64,000 bases of DNA, taken from contig NZ_JACIDT010000002.1 of the NCBI RefSeq assembly GCF_014196495.1, positions 372,001 to 436,000 of the forward strand, written 5' to 3'. The stretch is from Sphingobium jiangsuense. Its GTDB lineage: Bacteria > Pseudomonadota > Alphaproteobacteria > Sphingomonadales > Sphingomonadaceae. The position numbers and the translations under genes were made by a program. Of the stretch, positions 11,207 through 19,224 are shown piece after piece (the first letter of the stretch is position 1; each line of letters opens with the position of its first letter). The notes beneath the pieces are model-generated. The model was not told the origin of the DNA. It saw only the letters and a program-made list of their open reading frames with translations, and did no database searches.

Positions 11207-12451
11207 GTGAATGCAACCGATCATAGCCTGATTGAACGGATTGCACAGCATTTGCGGCGTCCCGTCGATAAAATTGTCCGGACAAAGGCGCGGCTCCACC
11301 TGCTGGACTGGATCGGGTGCGCCGCCGGAGCGCGGCGGACGGACGTCGCGCGCATCGTCGCCGCGCTGCCGGGCGCGGGCGTCGCGGACCGGGCGGTCTG
11401 GCTGGGCAATGTGCTTGAAATGGATGATGTGCACCGCACGGCGATTCTCCACCCCGGCCCTGTAATCTGGCCGACCCTGCTCGGCAAGAGCGGAGGGACG
11501 CTGGATCAGGCGCTGGACGCGGGCGTGCGCGGTTATGAGGCGATGATAGGCATCGGTGCGATGTTCGACGGGCGGCATTATGCCTTCTGGCACAACACCG
11601 CGACGGCGGGCGCGTTCGGCGCTGCCGCCGCTGCCGCGTGCCATGGCGGCGCGGATGACGCGCAGCTCGTTTCGGCGCTGGGCCTGGCCGGATCGGTAAC
11701 GGGCGGGCTGTGGCAGATGCGGCACGAGCCGGTGATGGCCAAGCAATGGCATCTCGCCCATGCGATGGCGACAGGGAAGGCCGCCGCGCGCCATGCGATG
11801 GCGGGCATCACCGGCCCGCGTTTCGTGTTGGAAGGGCCGCAGGGGCTGTTCGCGGCGACCTGCGACGCGCCCCGGCCGCTGCGTCTGGTGGACGGCTGGC
11901 GGATCGACGAGGTGAGCTTCAAGCCATGGGGCGCCTGCCGCCATGCCCATCCGGCGATCGACGCGGCGCTGGACCTCAAGGCGCAGGGGAAGCTGACCGG
12001 CGACGTGACCGTCTCCACCTATCGCGACGCGCTCGTCTTTTGCGACCGGCCCGATCCCGCCACCGTGATGGAGGCGAAATTCTCGCTCCAGCATGCGGTG
12101 GCGATCGTGGCGGAGCGCGGCGTGCCGCAGCTCGCCGACTTCGAACCGGACGCAATCGCCGCGCTGGCCGAGGCGCGCGCACGGGTGCGCGTCGTCGAGA
12201 GCCCGGTCTTTACCGATGCCTATCCCGTCCATTTCGGTGCATCGGTGGCGAGCGCGCAGGGGCAGGTGACGCTGGCGGATGCGCGGGGCGACCCGGAACG
12301 GCCGCTCCCCGAAAGCGGCGTCGTCGGGAAAGCGCGGGCGCTGATGGACTGGGGCGGCGTCGACGGCGCGCAGGCCGAAGCGATGATCGCGGCGGTGCTG
12401 GAAGGCGACAGCCTGGCCGATATCCGGCGGATCATGGAGGAATGGCTGTGA
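11207..12451 (+). CDS. MmgE/PrpD family protein (1)
   Basis: This 414 aa protein begins with GTG at 11207, with GGAG about 10 bp upstream. It has the MmgE/PrpD pattern: a helical N-terminus (LHLLDWIGCAAGARRTD), NVLEMDDVHRTAILHPG near residue 65 and the second-domain motif SFKPWGACRHAHPAID near residue 235. Known members are 2-methylcitrate dehydratase, cis-aconitate decarboxylase and iminodisuccinate epimerase, so the reaction is not fixed. It starts a second rightward run after the regulator. The 12-bp operator O3 lies inside its coding sequence, codons 23-27. It overlaps the next MmgE/PrpD gene by 4 bp. Confidence 0.9.
   Translation: MNATDHSLIERIAQHLRRPVDKIVRTKARLHLLDWIGCAAGARRTDVARIVAALPGAGVADRAVWLGNVLEMDDVHRTAILHPGPVIWPTLLGKSGGTLDQALDAGVRGYEAMIGIGAMFDGRHYAFWHNTATAGAFGAAAAAACHGGADDAQLVSALGLAGSVTGGLWQMRHEPVMAKQWHLAHAMATGKAAARHAMAGITGPRFVLEGPQGLFAATCDAPRPLRLVDGWRIDEVSFKPWGACRHAHPAIDAALDLKAQGKLTGDVTVSTYRDALVFCDRPDPATVMEAKFSLQHAVAIVAERGVPQLADFEPDAIAALAEARARVRVVESPVFTDAYPVHFGASVASAQGQVTLADARGDPERPLPESGVVGKARALMDWGGVDGAQAEAMIAAVLEGDSLADIRRIMEEWL
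11274..11285. promoter_or_regulatory. Predicted GntR operator O3, inside the MmgE/PrpD gene
   Basis: TTGTCCGGACAA is a perfect 12-bp copy of the island palindrome. It lies 67 bp downstream of the GTG start of the rightward gene and about 110 bp upstream of the regulator's chosen start, so it could autoregulate the regulator and act as a roadblock for the rightward genes. Confidence 0.65.
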
Positions 12452-13755
12452 GCGCGACCCGCCATATTCTCGATTTCGCTCGCGCGCCGCACCGGCTCCC
12501 GCCGCCGGTGCGGGACGCCGCGCTGCACCTGCTCGGCGATACGCTCGCCACCGGGGCGGCGGGGTCGACCGCGCCCGGCGCCGAGGGCGTGCTGGCGGCG
12601 GCGGGCGGTTGGGGGCAGGGGACCGACGCCCGGCTGATCGCGCGTTCCGGCAGGCTGCCGGCGGCGGGCGCGGCGTTCGTCAACGCCTTTCAGATCCATT
12701 GCCTCGAATGGGATGCGGTGCACGAACCGGCGGTCGTGCATGCGCTGTCCACCGTCACTGCCGCCGTGCTGGCGGCGATCGACCGGCGCGGCGGATGCGA
12801 TCCGGAAGAGGCGCTCGTCGCGCTGGCGGTCGGCGTCGATGTGGCGAGCGGCCTTGGGCTGGCGGCGACGTCGCCCCTGCGCTTCTTCCGTCCCGCGACG
12901 GCGGGATGCATCGGCGCGGCGCTGGCCGTGGCGCGCATCGACGGCGTGGACCGGATGGAGGATGTGCTCGGCCTCGCCTATTCGCAATGCGCGGGCACGA
13001 TGCAGGCACATGTCGAAGGCTCGATCGCGCTGCCGTTGCAGATAGCGGGCGCGGCCCGCGCGGCGATCGGCGCGGTTGATCTGGTCAAGGCGGGCCTTAC
13101 CGGGCCGCACGACGCGCTGGAAGGGCCGTTCGGCTATTTCAGCCTGTTCGATGAGGGCGATCTGGCGCCCTATGTCGCCGGGCTGGGAAGCCTCTGGCGT
13201 ATTGCCGAGGTCAGCATCAAGCCCTTTCCGTCCGGGCGCGCCAGCCATGGGGTGCTGGCGACGCTCGATGCCTTGCTGCGCGAAGGGGCGATCGACGCCG
13301 CCTCCGTCGCGAAGGTGGAGGCTTTCGTCCCGCCGTTGATCGAGCGGCTGGTCGGCCGCCCGCTCCGGCCCGACATGACCCCGGCCTATGCGCGGCTGTG
13401 CCTGCCGCTGCTCGTCGCGCTGATGCTGGGCGAAGGGCGCATCGACCCGCGCCGCTTCGTGCCCGCGACCTTCACCGACCCCGCGATCGCGGCGCTGGCG
13501 GGCAGGCTGGCCGTCACGCTCGACGGCAATGACGATCCCAATGCGCTGTCGCCGCAGCGGCTGGTGGTGACGCGCACCGACGGCACCGTCGTGGAACGCG
13601 CCATCCCGCATACGCTGGGCCATCCGCATGCGCCGATGACGGCGGAACAGACCGCGGCGAAGCGCGGTCTGGCGCGGGAGCTGGCGGCGGGCGAGCCTGA
13701 TCCGCGTCTCTTTTCCGATCCTCTTGCCTATTTCACCTGTCCGGAGCCACTATGA
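12448..13755 (+). CDS. MmgE/PrpD family protein (2)
   Basis: This 435 aa member of the same family shows LLGDTLATGAAG, HCLEWDAVHEPAVVHALSTV near residue 85 and SIKPFPSGRASHG near 255. I chose the GTG at 12448 because GGAGG lies 7 bp upstream; the ATG at 12442 is only one base from it. The start overlaps the previous stop by 4 bp (GTGA). The two proteins are only distantly similar, so they may form a hetero-oligomer or act on successive intermediates. Dehydratase, decarboxylase and epimerase chemistries all occur in this family. Confidence 0.9.
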   Translation: MSATRHILDFARAPHRLPPPVRDAALHLLGDTLATGAAGSTAPGAEGVLAAAGGWGQGTDARLIARSGRLPAAGAAFVNAFQIHCLEWDAVHEPAVVHALSTVTAAVLAAIDRRGGCDPEEALVALAVGVDVASGLGLAATSPLRFFRPATAGCIGAALAVARIDGVDRMEDVLGLAYSQCAGTMQAHVEGSIALPLQIAGAARAAIGAVDLVKAGLTGPHDALEGPFGYFSLFDEGDLAPYVAGLGSLWRIAEVSIKPFPSGRASHGVLATLDALLREGAIDAASVAKVEAFVPPLIERLVGRPLRPDMTPAYARLCLPLLVALMLGEGRIDPRRFVPATFTDPAIAALAGRLAVTLDGNDDPNALSPQRLVVTRTDGTVVERAIPHTLGHPHAPMTAEQTAAKRGLARELAAGEPDPRLFSDPLAYFTCPEPL

Positions 13756-15125
13756 CCTTTCCGACCTATTTCGAAGCCTTCGACGCCAAGCAGATGCTTG
13801 AGGATTATCCGGTGGGCGACGCCTTCGTCTCGCGCTACACCGCGATGAGCCGGGACGAGCTTCACGCGCTTCAGGACCGGCGGTTCCTCAAGCTGATGAA
13901 ACGCGGCTGGGAAATCCCCTTCTACCAGAGGCTGTGGGGTGCGAAGGGAATAGAGCCGGGCGATATCCGGAGCATCGAGGATATCGTCAAGCTGCCCGTC
14001 TACGACAAGAGCGACCTGATGGCCTCGATCGCCGACCATCCGCCCTATGGCGACTTCGGCGGAGTGGGGAGCGGCGGGGATCGCTCGCCGGTGATCTTCC
14101 ATACCACATCGGGCACCACCGGACGGCCGCAGGCGCTGCTGTTCGGTCCCAAGGGACGCGAGATCACCAATTTGCTGGTCGGGCGCATGTATCGCTGGCA
14201 GGGCCTGCGCCCTGACGATGTGGTCCAGTCCGTCTATGGCCACGGGATGATCAACGGCGGCCATTATATCCGCGAGGCGGTGATCCACTTCACCAACTCG
14301 ATCTTCCTTTCCGCCGGAACCGGCATAGAGACGCGCTCCACCAACCAGATCGGGCTGATGGCGGATTTCAACGTCTCCGTGCTGGTCGGCTTCATCGACT
14401 ATATCCGCAAGCTGGCCGAGGTGGCCGAGGCCGAAGGGCTGCTGGACCGGATCAACATCCGGATGATCTGCGGCCATCTCGGCACGGAGGACCGCGCCAG
14501 CGTCGAAAAGGCGTGGGGCGGCGCGAAGGCCTATGACTGGTACGGGGTCGGCGATACCGGCTCCATCGCGGGCGAGGGGCCGGAGCGCGACGGCCTCTAT
14601 GTGTGGGAGGACGCGCAATATCTCGAACTGCTCGATATCGATGGCGGCGCGCCGGTGGAAACGGGGCAGACCGGCGACATGGTCGTCACCTGCCTGTTCA
14701 AGGACGATATCGCCCCCTGCATCCGCTTCAACACCCATGACATCACCCATGAGCTGACGGGCGCGAACCAGACCGGGATGGTGTTCAAGCGCATCGCCGG
14801 TTTCCGGGGGCGCAGCGACAATATGGTGAAGCTGCGCGGCATCAACGTGTTCCCGCACGCGATCGGCGCGTTGATCGAGAACCGTTCCGACCTGACCGGC
14901 GAATATGTGTGCCATGTCTCCCGCGACGCCTCCGGCCGGGACGAGATGATGGTGACGATCGAGAGCCATGGCGGCACCGACATGGCGCAACTGGCGGCGG
15001 TGCTGCGTCAGGGGCTGAGCGTGGAGGTCGGGGTGAAGCTGGTCGGGCCGGGCGAAACGGCCGCCGCGACGCAGATCGACGTGCGGCAGAAGCCGATCCG
15101 CCTGATCGACGAGCGCAAGCTGTGA
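13752..15125 (+). CDS. Phenylacetate-CoA-ligase-like (PaaK) AMP-forming acyl-CoA ligase
   Basis: This 457 aa adenylate-forming enzyme has the length of PaaK-type ligases. It carries the ATP-binding motif FHTTSGTTGRPQ near residue 118, a central DWYGVGDTGSIAGEGPE segment and the hinge region KRIAGFRGRSDNMVKLRGIN near 345. Such ligases make CoA thioesters of aryl or other carboxylic acids using ATP. The start overlaps the preceding stop (ATGA). It gives the pathway an ATP-dependent entry alongside the two CoA-transferases, suggesting at least two acids are activated. The substrate is unknown; an aryl-acetic or related acid would fit the family. Confidence 0.9.
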   Translation: MTFPTYFEAFDAKQMLEDYPVGDAFVSRYTAMSRDELHALQDRRFLKLMKRGWEIPFYQRLWGAKGIEPGDIRSIEDIVKLPVYDKSDLMASIADHPPYGDFGGVGSGGDRSPVIFHTTSGTTGRPQALLFGPKGREITNLLVGRMYRWQGLRPDDVVQSVYGHGMINGGHYIREAVIHFTNSIFLSAGTGIETRSTNQIGLMADFNVSVLVGFIDYIRKLAEVAEAEGLLDRINIRMICGHLGTEDRASVEKAWGGAKAYDWYGVGDTGSIAGEGPERDGLYVWEDAQYLELLDIDGGAPVETGQTGDMVVTCLFKDDIAPCIRFNTHDITHELTGANQTGMVFKRIAGFRGRSDNMVKLRGINVFPHAIGALIENRSDLTGEYVCHVSRDASGRDEMMVTIESHGGTDMAQLAAVLRQGLSVEVGVKLVGPGETAAATQIDVRQKPIRLIDERKL

Positions 15126-16438
15126 GCGACCTCCACCGGCTCGACATAGCCGGGCTGCGCGCGGCCTATGCGGCGGGCACGGCCACGCCCGCGCAGGTTG
15201 TCGACCATTATCTGGCGCGGATCGACGCCCATGATCCGCAGATCCGGGCCTATGTCGAGGTGGATCGCGAAGGCGCGCGCGCGGCGGCGGCGGAAAGCGG
15301 CCGTCTGATCGGCGAAGCGCGCGCGCGTCCGCTGGAGGGCGTGCCGATCGCGGTTAAAGCGAACATCGCGGTGCGGGGGCTGGAATGGAATGCCGGCATG
15401 GCGCTGCGGCGGGGCATGGTGGCGAGCGAGGACGCCGAGGCGGTGCGGCGGTTGCGCGCTGCCGGGGCGATCATCCTCGGCACGCTCAACATGCATGAGG
15501 CCGCGCTGGGCGCGACGACCGACAATCCGTGGTTCGGCCGCACCATGAACCCGCACCGCATCGGCCATACCCCCGGCGGATCGTCGGGCGGCAGCGGCGC
15601 GGCGGTCGCGGCGGGGCTGTGCGTGGCCGCGCTGGGCACCGACACGCTCGGCTCGATACGCATTCCGGCGGCCTATAACGGCCTGTACGGCCTCAAGCCC
15701 ACCCATGGCGCCATATCCGATGCCGGGCTGGCGCCGCTGAGCGAATGGCTCGACGTCATCGGACCGATCGCCCATTCGCTCGACGATCTGGAAGAGCTGC
15801 TGTGCGTGTTGTGCGATGCCGTGGAAGCTGGGCCAGCGCCCGGTCATCTCGTGCTGCTGGAGAATTTCGACGACATCGCCTGCGATCCGGCGGTGCTCGA
15901 CGCCCATGCGCGCGCGCTGGCGCTGCTGGATGCCCTGCCGCGCCGGATGCTGGCGCTGGAAGACGGCGCCGCCGATATTCGCTTTGCCGGCTTCGTCATC
16001 GCCGCGCGCGAGTTGATCGGCCATCTGGGCGACGCGCGCGCGGAAGCTCCGGACAAGCTGTCCGAGGAACTGCGCTTCATGCTGGATTATGCCGAAGGCC
16101 GCCCGGACGAGGAGGTCGAGCGCGCCCGCGCGATCCTCTCCCGCACGCGCGAGGCCGTGCGCGCGGCGGTCGGGCGCGATGGCGCGCTGCTGATGCCGAC
16201 CACGCCGCAGGCCGCCTTCCCGCATGGGGGACGCCCGCCGGTCACGCAGTCGGCGTTCACCGGCCTCGCCAATATCGCGGGGCTGCCCGCCATCAGCCTG
16301 CCTGCCGGGCTGGACGAGCATGGGTTGCCCGTCTCGGTCCAGCTGGTCGGACCCGAACGGGGCGAGGCCGCGCTGATCGCGCTTGCCCGCCGCCTCGACG
16401 CCGGTCTTGCCGGTTACACGCCGTCCCCCCTGATGTGA
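15122..16438 (+). CDS. Amidase signature family hydrolase
   Basis: This 438 aa protein is an amidase-signature enzyme with the full Ser-cisSer-Lys triad visible: Lys in IAVKANIAVRG (about residue 79), the serines in GHTPGGSSGGSGAAVAAG (about 155-165) and the GTDTLGSIRIPAAYNG loop. It cleaves amide or sometimes ester bonds in the cytoplasm; no signal peptide is present. The GTG start overlaps the ligase stop by 4 bp. Together with the PuuE-like hydrolase at 17597 it suggests that the pathway substrate or an intermediate holds an amide or imide nitrogen. GatA is unlikely because gatB and gatC are absent. Confidence 0.9.
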   Translation: MSDLHRLDIAGLRAAYAAGTATPAQVVDHYLARIDAHDPQIRAYVEVDREGARAAAAESGRLIGEARARPLEGVPIAVKANIAVRGLEWNAGMALRRGMVASEDAEAVRRLRAAGAIILGTLNMHEAALGATTDNPWFGRTMNPHRIGHTPGGSSGGSGAAVAAGLCVAALGTDTLGSIRIPAAYNGLYGLKPTHGAISDAGLAPLSEWLDVIGPIAHSLDDLEELLCVLCDAVEAGPAPGHLVLLENFDDIACDPAVLDAHARALALLDALPRRMLALEDGAADIRFAGFVIAARELIGHLGDARAEAPDKLSEELRFMLDYAEGRPDEEVERARAILSRTREAVRAAVGRDGALLMPTTPQAAFPHGGRPPVTQSAFTGLANIAGLPAISLPAGLDEHGLPVSVQLVGPERGEAALIALARRLDAGLAGYTPSPLM

Positions 16439-16458
16439 GGAGCAAGGAGGAATATCCC

Positions 16459-16764
16459 ATGCGCATCATCGTATTGTTCAACCTGAAAGCCGATGCCGAT
16501 CCGGCCGCCTATGAAGAATGGGCGCGCGCCACCGATATTCCGGGCGTCAACGCGCTGCCCTCCGTCCGGGATTTTCAGGTGCATCGCGCGACCGGCCTGC
16601 TGAGCAGCGACGCGCCGCCGCCCTATGCCTATGTCGAGGTGATCGACATCACCGGCATGGAGGCGTTCGGCGCCGACGCGGCGAGCGAAGCGGTGCAGAA
16701 GGTCGCCGCCGAATTCCGCCGCTTCGCCGACGATCCGCAATTCCTGCTGACCGAGACGCTCTGA
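16459..16764 (+). CDS. HapK/REDY-like small protein (EthD-type fold)
   Basis: This 101 aa protein opens with MRIIVLFNLKADADPAAYEE and ends with FRRFADDPQFLLTETL. It resembles the small proteins annotated in sphingomonads as REDY-like HapK, which share a dimeric alpha/beta-barrel fold with EthD. A strong AAGGAGG lies 8 bp before the ATG. It overlaps the SDR gene by one base (TGATG). HapK belongs to prodigiosin-like biosynthesis, but catabolic operons often carry such proteins; a role in handling a reactive intermediate is only a guess. Confidence 0.72.
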   Translation: MRIIVLFNLKADADPAAYEEWARATDIPGVNALPSVRDFQVHRATGLLSSDAPPPYAYVEVIDITGMEAFGADAASEAVQKVAAEFRRFADDPQFLLTETL

Positions 16765-17597
16765 TGCGCCGGTTCGAGGGAAAAACCATCGTCGTCACCG
16801 GATCGGGCCGCGAAAAGGGGTTGGGGCAGGCGATCCTGCAACGCTTCGCCGATGAAGGCGCGAACTGCATCGTGTCCGACCTCGGTAAGCCCGCCGAGCA
16901 TATGGGCGCGGGCGATATCGGCACCACCGACGAGATGGAGGCGGTGGCCGGCGAACTGCGCCGGCGCGGCGCGCGGGCGGCGGTAGTGCCCTGCGACGTG
17001 CGCTCGGAGCCGTCATGCGAGAGGCTCGCGGCGGCGGCTGTCGAGACGTTTGGCTCGCTCGACATATGGGTCAATAATGCGGGCATCGGCTATATCATGA
17101 AACCGTTGCTGGAAACGACCGCCAGCGAATGGGAGGCGGTGATCGGCGTCAATCTTTCCGGCGCCTTCTACGGCACCAAGGCGGCGGCGAAGGCGATGAT
17201 CGCCGGGGGGCGGGGCGGCCGCATCATCAACATCGCCAGCCAGGCGGCGAAATCGGGCTTTCCCCACATGGCGCCCTATACCAGTTCCAAGCACGGGATG
17301 GTCGGCCTGACGCGTTCCAACGCGATCGAGCTGGGGCAATATGGCATCACCGTCAACGCGGTCTGCCCCAACCATGTCACCACTGGCCTCGGCGCGCGGC
17401 AGAACGAATATTTCTCGAAGCTGCTCGGCTTCGACAGCGTGGAAGCCTATCTCGACAATATGAAGCGGAAGAACCCGATGGGGCGGCCGGGGTTGGGCAG
17501 CGACACCGCCGCCGCCTGCGCCTGGCTGGCTTCCGACGACGCGGTGTATGTGACCGGCGAGGCGCTCAACGTCTCTGGCGGCGAGGAGATGCATTGA
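16764..17597 (+). CDS. Short-chain dehydrogenase/reductase (SDR)
   Basis: This 277 aa classical SDR has a Rossmann cofactor loop VVTGSGREKGLG at about residue 10, NNAG near 97, a catalytic Ser in INIASQAAKSG and the YTSSK catalytic Tyr/Lys pair near 171. It should oxidise or reduce an alcohol/ketone using NAD(P). Asp40 (VSDLG) at the end of the second strand suggests NAD preference. It overlaps both neighbours by single-base TGATG junctions, firmly within the rightward operon. Confidence 0.92.
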   Translation: MRRFEGKTIVVTGSGREKGLGQAILQRFADEGANCIVSDLGKPAEHMGAGDIGTTDEMEAVAGELRRRGARAAVVPCDVRSEPSCERLAAAAVETFGSLDIWVNNAGIGYIMKPLLETTASEWEAVIGVNLSGAFYGTKAAAKAMIAGGRGGRIINIASQAAKSGFPHMAPYTSSKHGMVGLTRSNAIELGQYGITVNAVCPNHVTTGLGARQNEYFSKLLGFDSVEAYLDNMKRKNPMGRPGLGSDTAAACAWLASDDAVYVTGEALNVSGGEEMH

Positions 17598-18463
17598 TGA
17601 AAGAGGAACGGATCGACTGGCCCGACGGCGCGAAGCTCGCCCTGTCGGTCGTGGTCAATGTCGAGGAAGGGTCCGAGATGACCGTGGCGCGCGGCGACCG
17701 CGGCATGGAGCCGGTCGACGAGCTGGGCATCCACATCAAATCGGCCATCCGCAATTATGGCAATGAATCCAACTATCTCTACGGGATCAAGGCGGGCGCC
17801 CCGCGCGTCGTGAAGCTGCTGCGCGATTATGATATCCGCGCCAGCTGGACGGTGGCGGCGCTCAGCCTCGAAAATCATCCCGAAATTGCGCGGGCCATAG
17901 CGGAACTGGGGCATGAGCCGGTCAGCCATGGCTGGCGCTGGGTGCATCAGTTCAAGATGAGCGAGGACGAGGAACGCGACTTCATCCGCAAGGCGGTCGC
18001 CTCGATCGAAAAGACCGTGGGCGTGCGGCCTTATGGCTGGCTGAGCCGCTATTTCCACACCGACAACACGCGCCGCCTGCTGATCGAGGAAGGCTTCGCC
18101 TATCATATGGACGACTATTCGGGCGACGTGCCTTTCTGGGACCGGGAAACGGTGCCGGGCAGGCCGATCGCCATCGTCCCCTATCAGCTCGATTCCAACG
18201 ATATGAAAATGTGGACCGACCCGGCGATGACGCCGGCGCAATGGCTGGACTATGCGAAGCACTGCTTCGACCAGCTCTATCGCGAAGGGGAGGCGGGCAA
18301 TCCGAAGATGATGTCGCTGGGCCTGCATCTGCGCATCATCGGCCGGCCGGGGCGCATCTGGGCGCTGGAGGAATTTTTCCGCCACGCGACGGCGAAGAAG
18401 GATGTGTGGATCACCACCCGCCACGCGATCGCGCAGCATCTGGCAAAGGTGGATCCGGCATGA
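17597..18463 (+). CDS. Polysaccharide deacetylase-family hydrolase (PuuE/imide-hydrolase-like)
   Basis: This 288 aa protein has the NodB-type fold of the allantoinase PuuE and bacterial cyclic-imide hydrolase group. It has VVVNVEEGSE near residue 20, YDIRASWTVAAL near 80, GHEPVSHGWRWVH near 110 with the metal-site His, and PYGWLSRYFHTDNTRRLL near 145. It lacks a signal peptide, as expected for a small-molecule enzyme rather than a cell-wall deacetylase. Members hydrolyse ring C-N bonds such as hydantoin or imide rings. It sits between the SDR and crotonase genes with overlapping ends. The substrate is not established; with the amidase it points to a nitrogen-containing ring. Confidence 0.85.
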   Translation: MKEERIDWPDGAKLALSVVVNVEEGSEMTVARGDRGMEPVDELGIHIKSAIRNYGNESNYLYGIKAGAPRVVKLLRDYDIRASWTVAALSLENHPEIARAIAELGHEPVSHGWRWVHQFKMSEDEERDFIRKAVASIEKTVGVRPYGWLSRYFHTDNTRRLLIEEGFAYHMDDYSGDVPFWDRETVPGRPIAIVPYQLDSNDMKMWTDPAMTPAQWLDYAKHCFDQLYREGEAGNPKMMSLGLHLRIIGRPGRIWALEEFFRHATAKKDVWITTRHAIAQHLAKVDPA

Positions 18464-19224
18464 GCCTTCATCTGGAAAAACGGGGGGCGGTCGCCCATTT
18501 GCTGATCGACCGGGCGGCGAAGCGCAATGCGTTCACCCAGGCGATGTGGGAAGCGCTGCCGGAGCGGCTCGGCGAGGCGATGGCGGACGAGGCGGTCAGG
18601 GTGGTGATCCTCCGTTCCGCCGAGGGCGGCGCCTTCAGCGCGGGCGCGGATATCGCGGAATTCGGCGCGGGCGCGCTGGATCCGGAATGGCGCGCGAAAA
18701 ATCAGGAGGCGATCCGCCGCGCGCAACATGAACTGGCGCGCGCCGATAAACCGGTGATTGCTGCCGTAGACGGCGATTGCGTCGGCGGAGGCTGCGGGCT
18801 GGCGATCGCCTGCGACCTGCGCGTCGCCTCGCCGCGCGCGCGTTTCGGCATCACTCCGGCGAAGCTCGGCCTCGTCTATTCGCTGCACGATACAAAGCTG
18901 CTGGTCGATCTGGTCGGCCCGGCGCAGGCGAAGCGCATCCTGTTCACCGCGCAGCTGCTGGGCGCGGAGGAGGCACAGCGCATCGGCCTCATAGAGATAG
19001 TGGACGAGGATCCCGTCGCGGCGGCGGAGGCGCTGGCCGGGACGGTTGCCACGGCCTCGTCCTTCAGCGTGCGCAACACCAAGAAGATGGTCCGCCGCAT
19101 TCTCGACGGGCAGAGCGACGACGATGCCGAAACGCGGGCGCTGTTCGACGCGGCCTTCAGCGGCGAGGATTTCGCCGAGGGCGTCGCAGCCTTTCTCGAA
19201 AAGCGCAAGGCCCGGTTTCGATGA
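18460..19224 (+). CDS. Enoyl-CoA hydratase/isomerase (crotonase) family, atypical active site
   Basis: This 254 aa crotonase-fold protein has the oxyanion-hole segments AFSAGADIAEF near residue 65 and VGGGCGLAIACDLRVAS near 110. The two catalytic Glu of classical hydratases are absent: the usual GGGxEL has Gly in place of Glu, and the usual PE of the second site is PA (ITPAKLGLVYS). The PAKLGLVY form is shared by many annotated family members, so the enzyme is probably active but may be an isomerase, decarboxylase, hydrolase or other crotonase chemistry. It overlaps the genes on both sides by 4 bp. Confidence 0.88.
   Translation: MSLHLEKRGAVAHLLIDRAAKRNAFTQAMWEALPERLGEAMADEAVRVVILRSAEGGAFSAGADIAEFGAGALDPEWRAKNQEAIRRAQHELARADKPVIAAVDGDCVGGGCGLAIACDLRVASPRARFGITPAKLGLVYSLHDTKLLVDLVGPAQAKRILFTAQLLGAEEAQRIGLIEIVDEDPVAAAEALAGTVATASSFSVRNTKKMVRRILDGQSDDDAETRALFDAAFSGEDFAEGVAAFLEKRKARFR

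Noticed and set aside
11163..11285. TTG at 11285 as the start of the GntR regulator
   Set aside because: It overlaps operator O3 and the divergent gene; TTG 11162 has a better ribosome site and gives the usual length.
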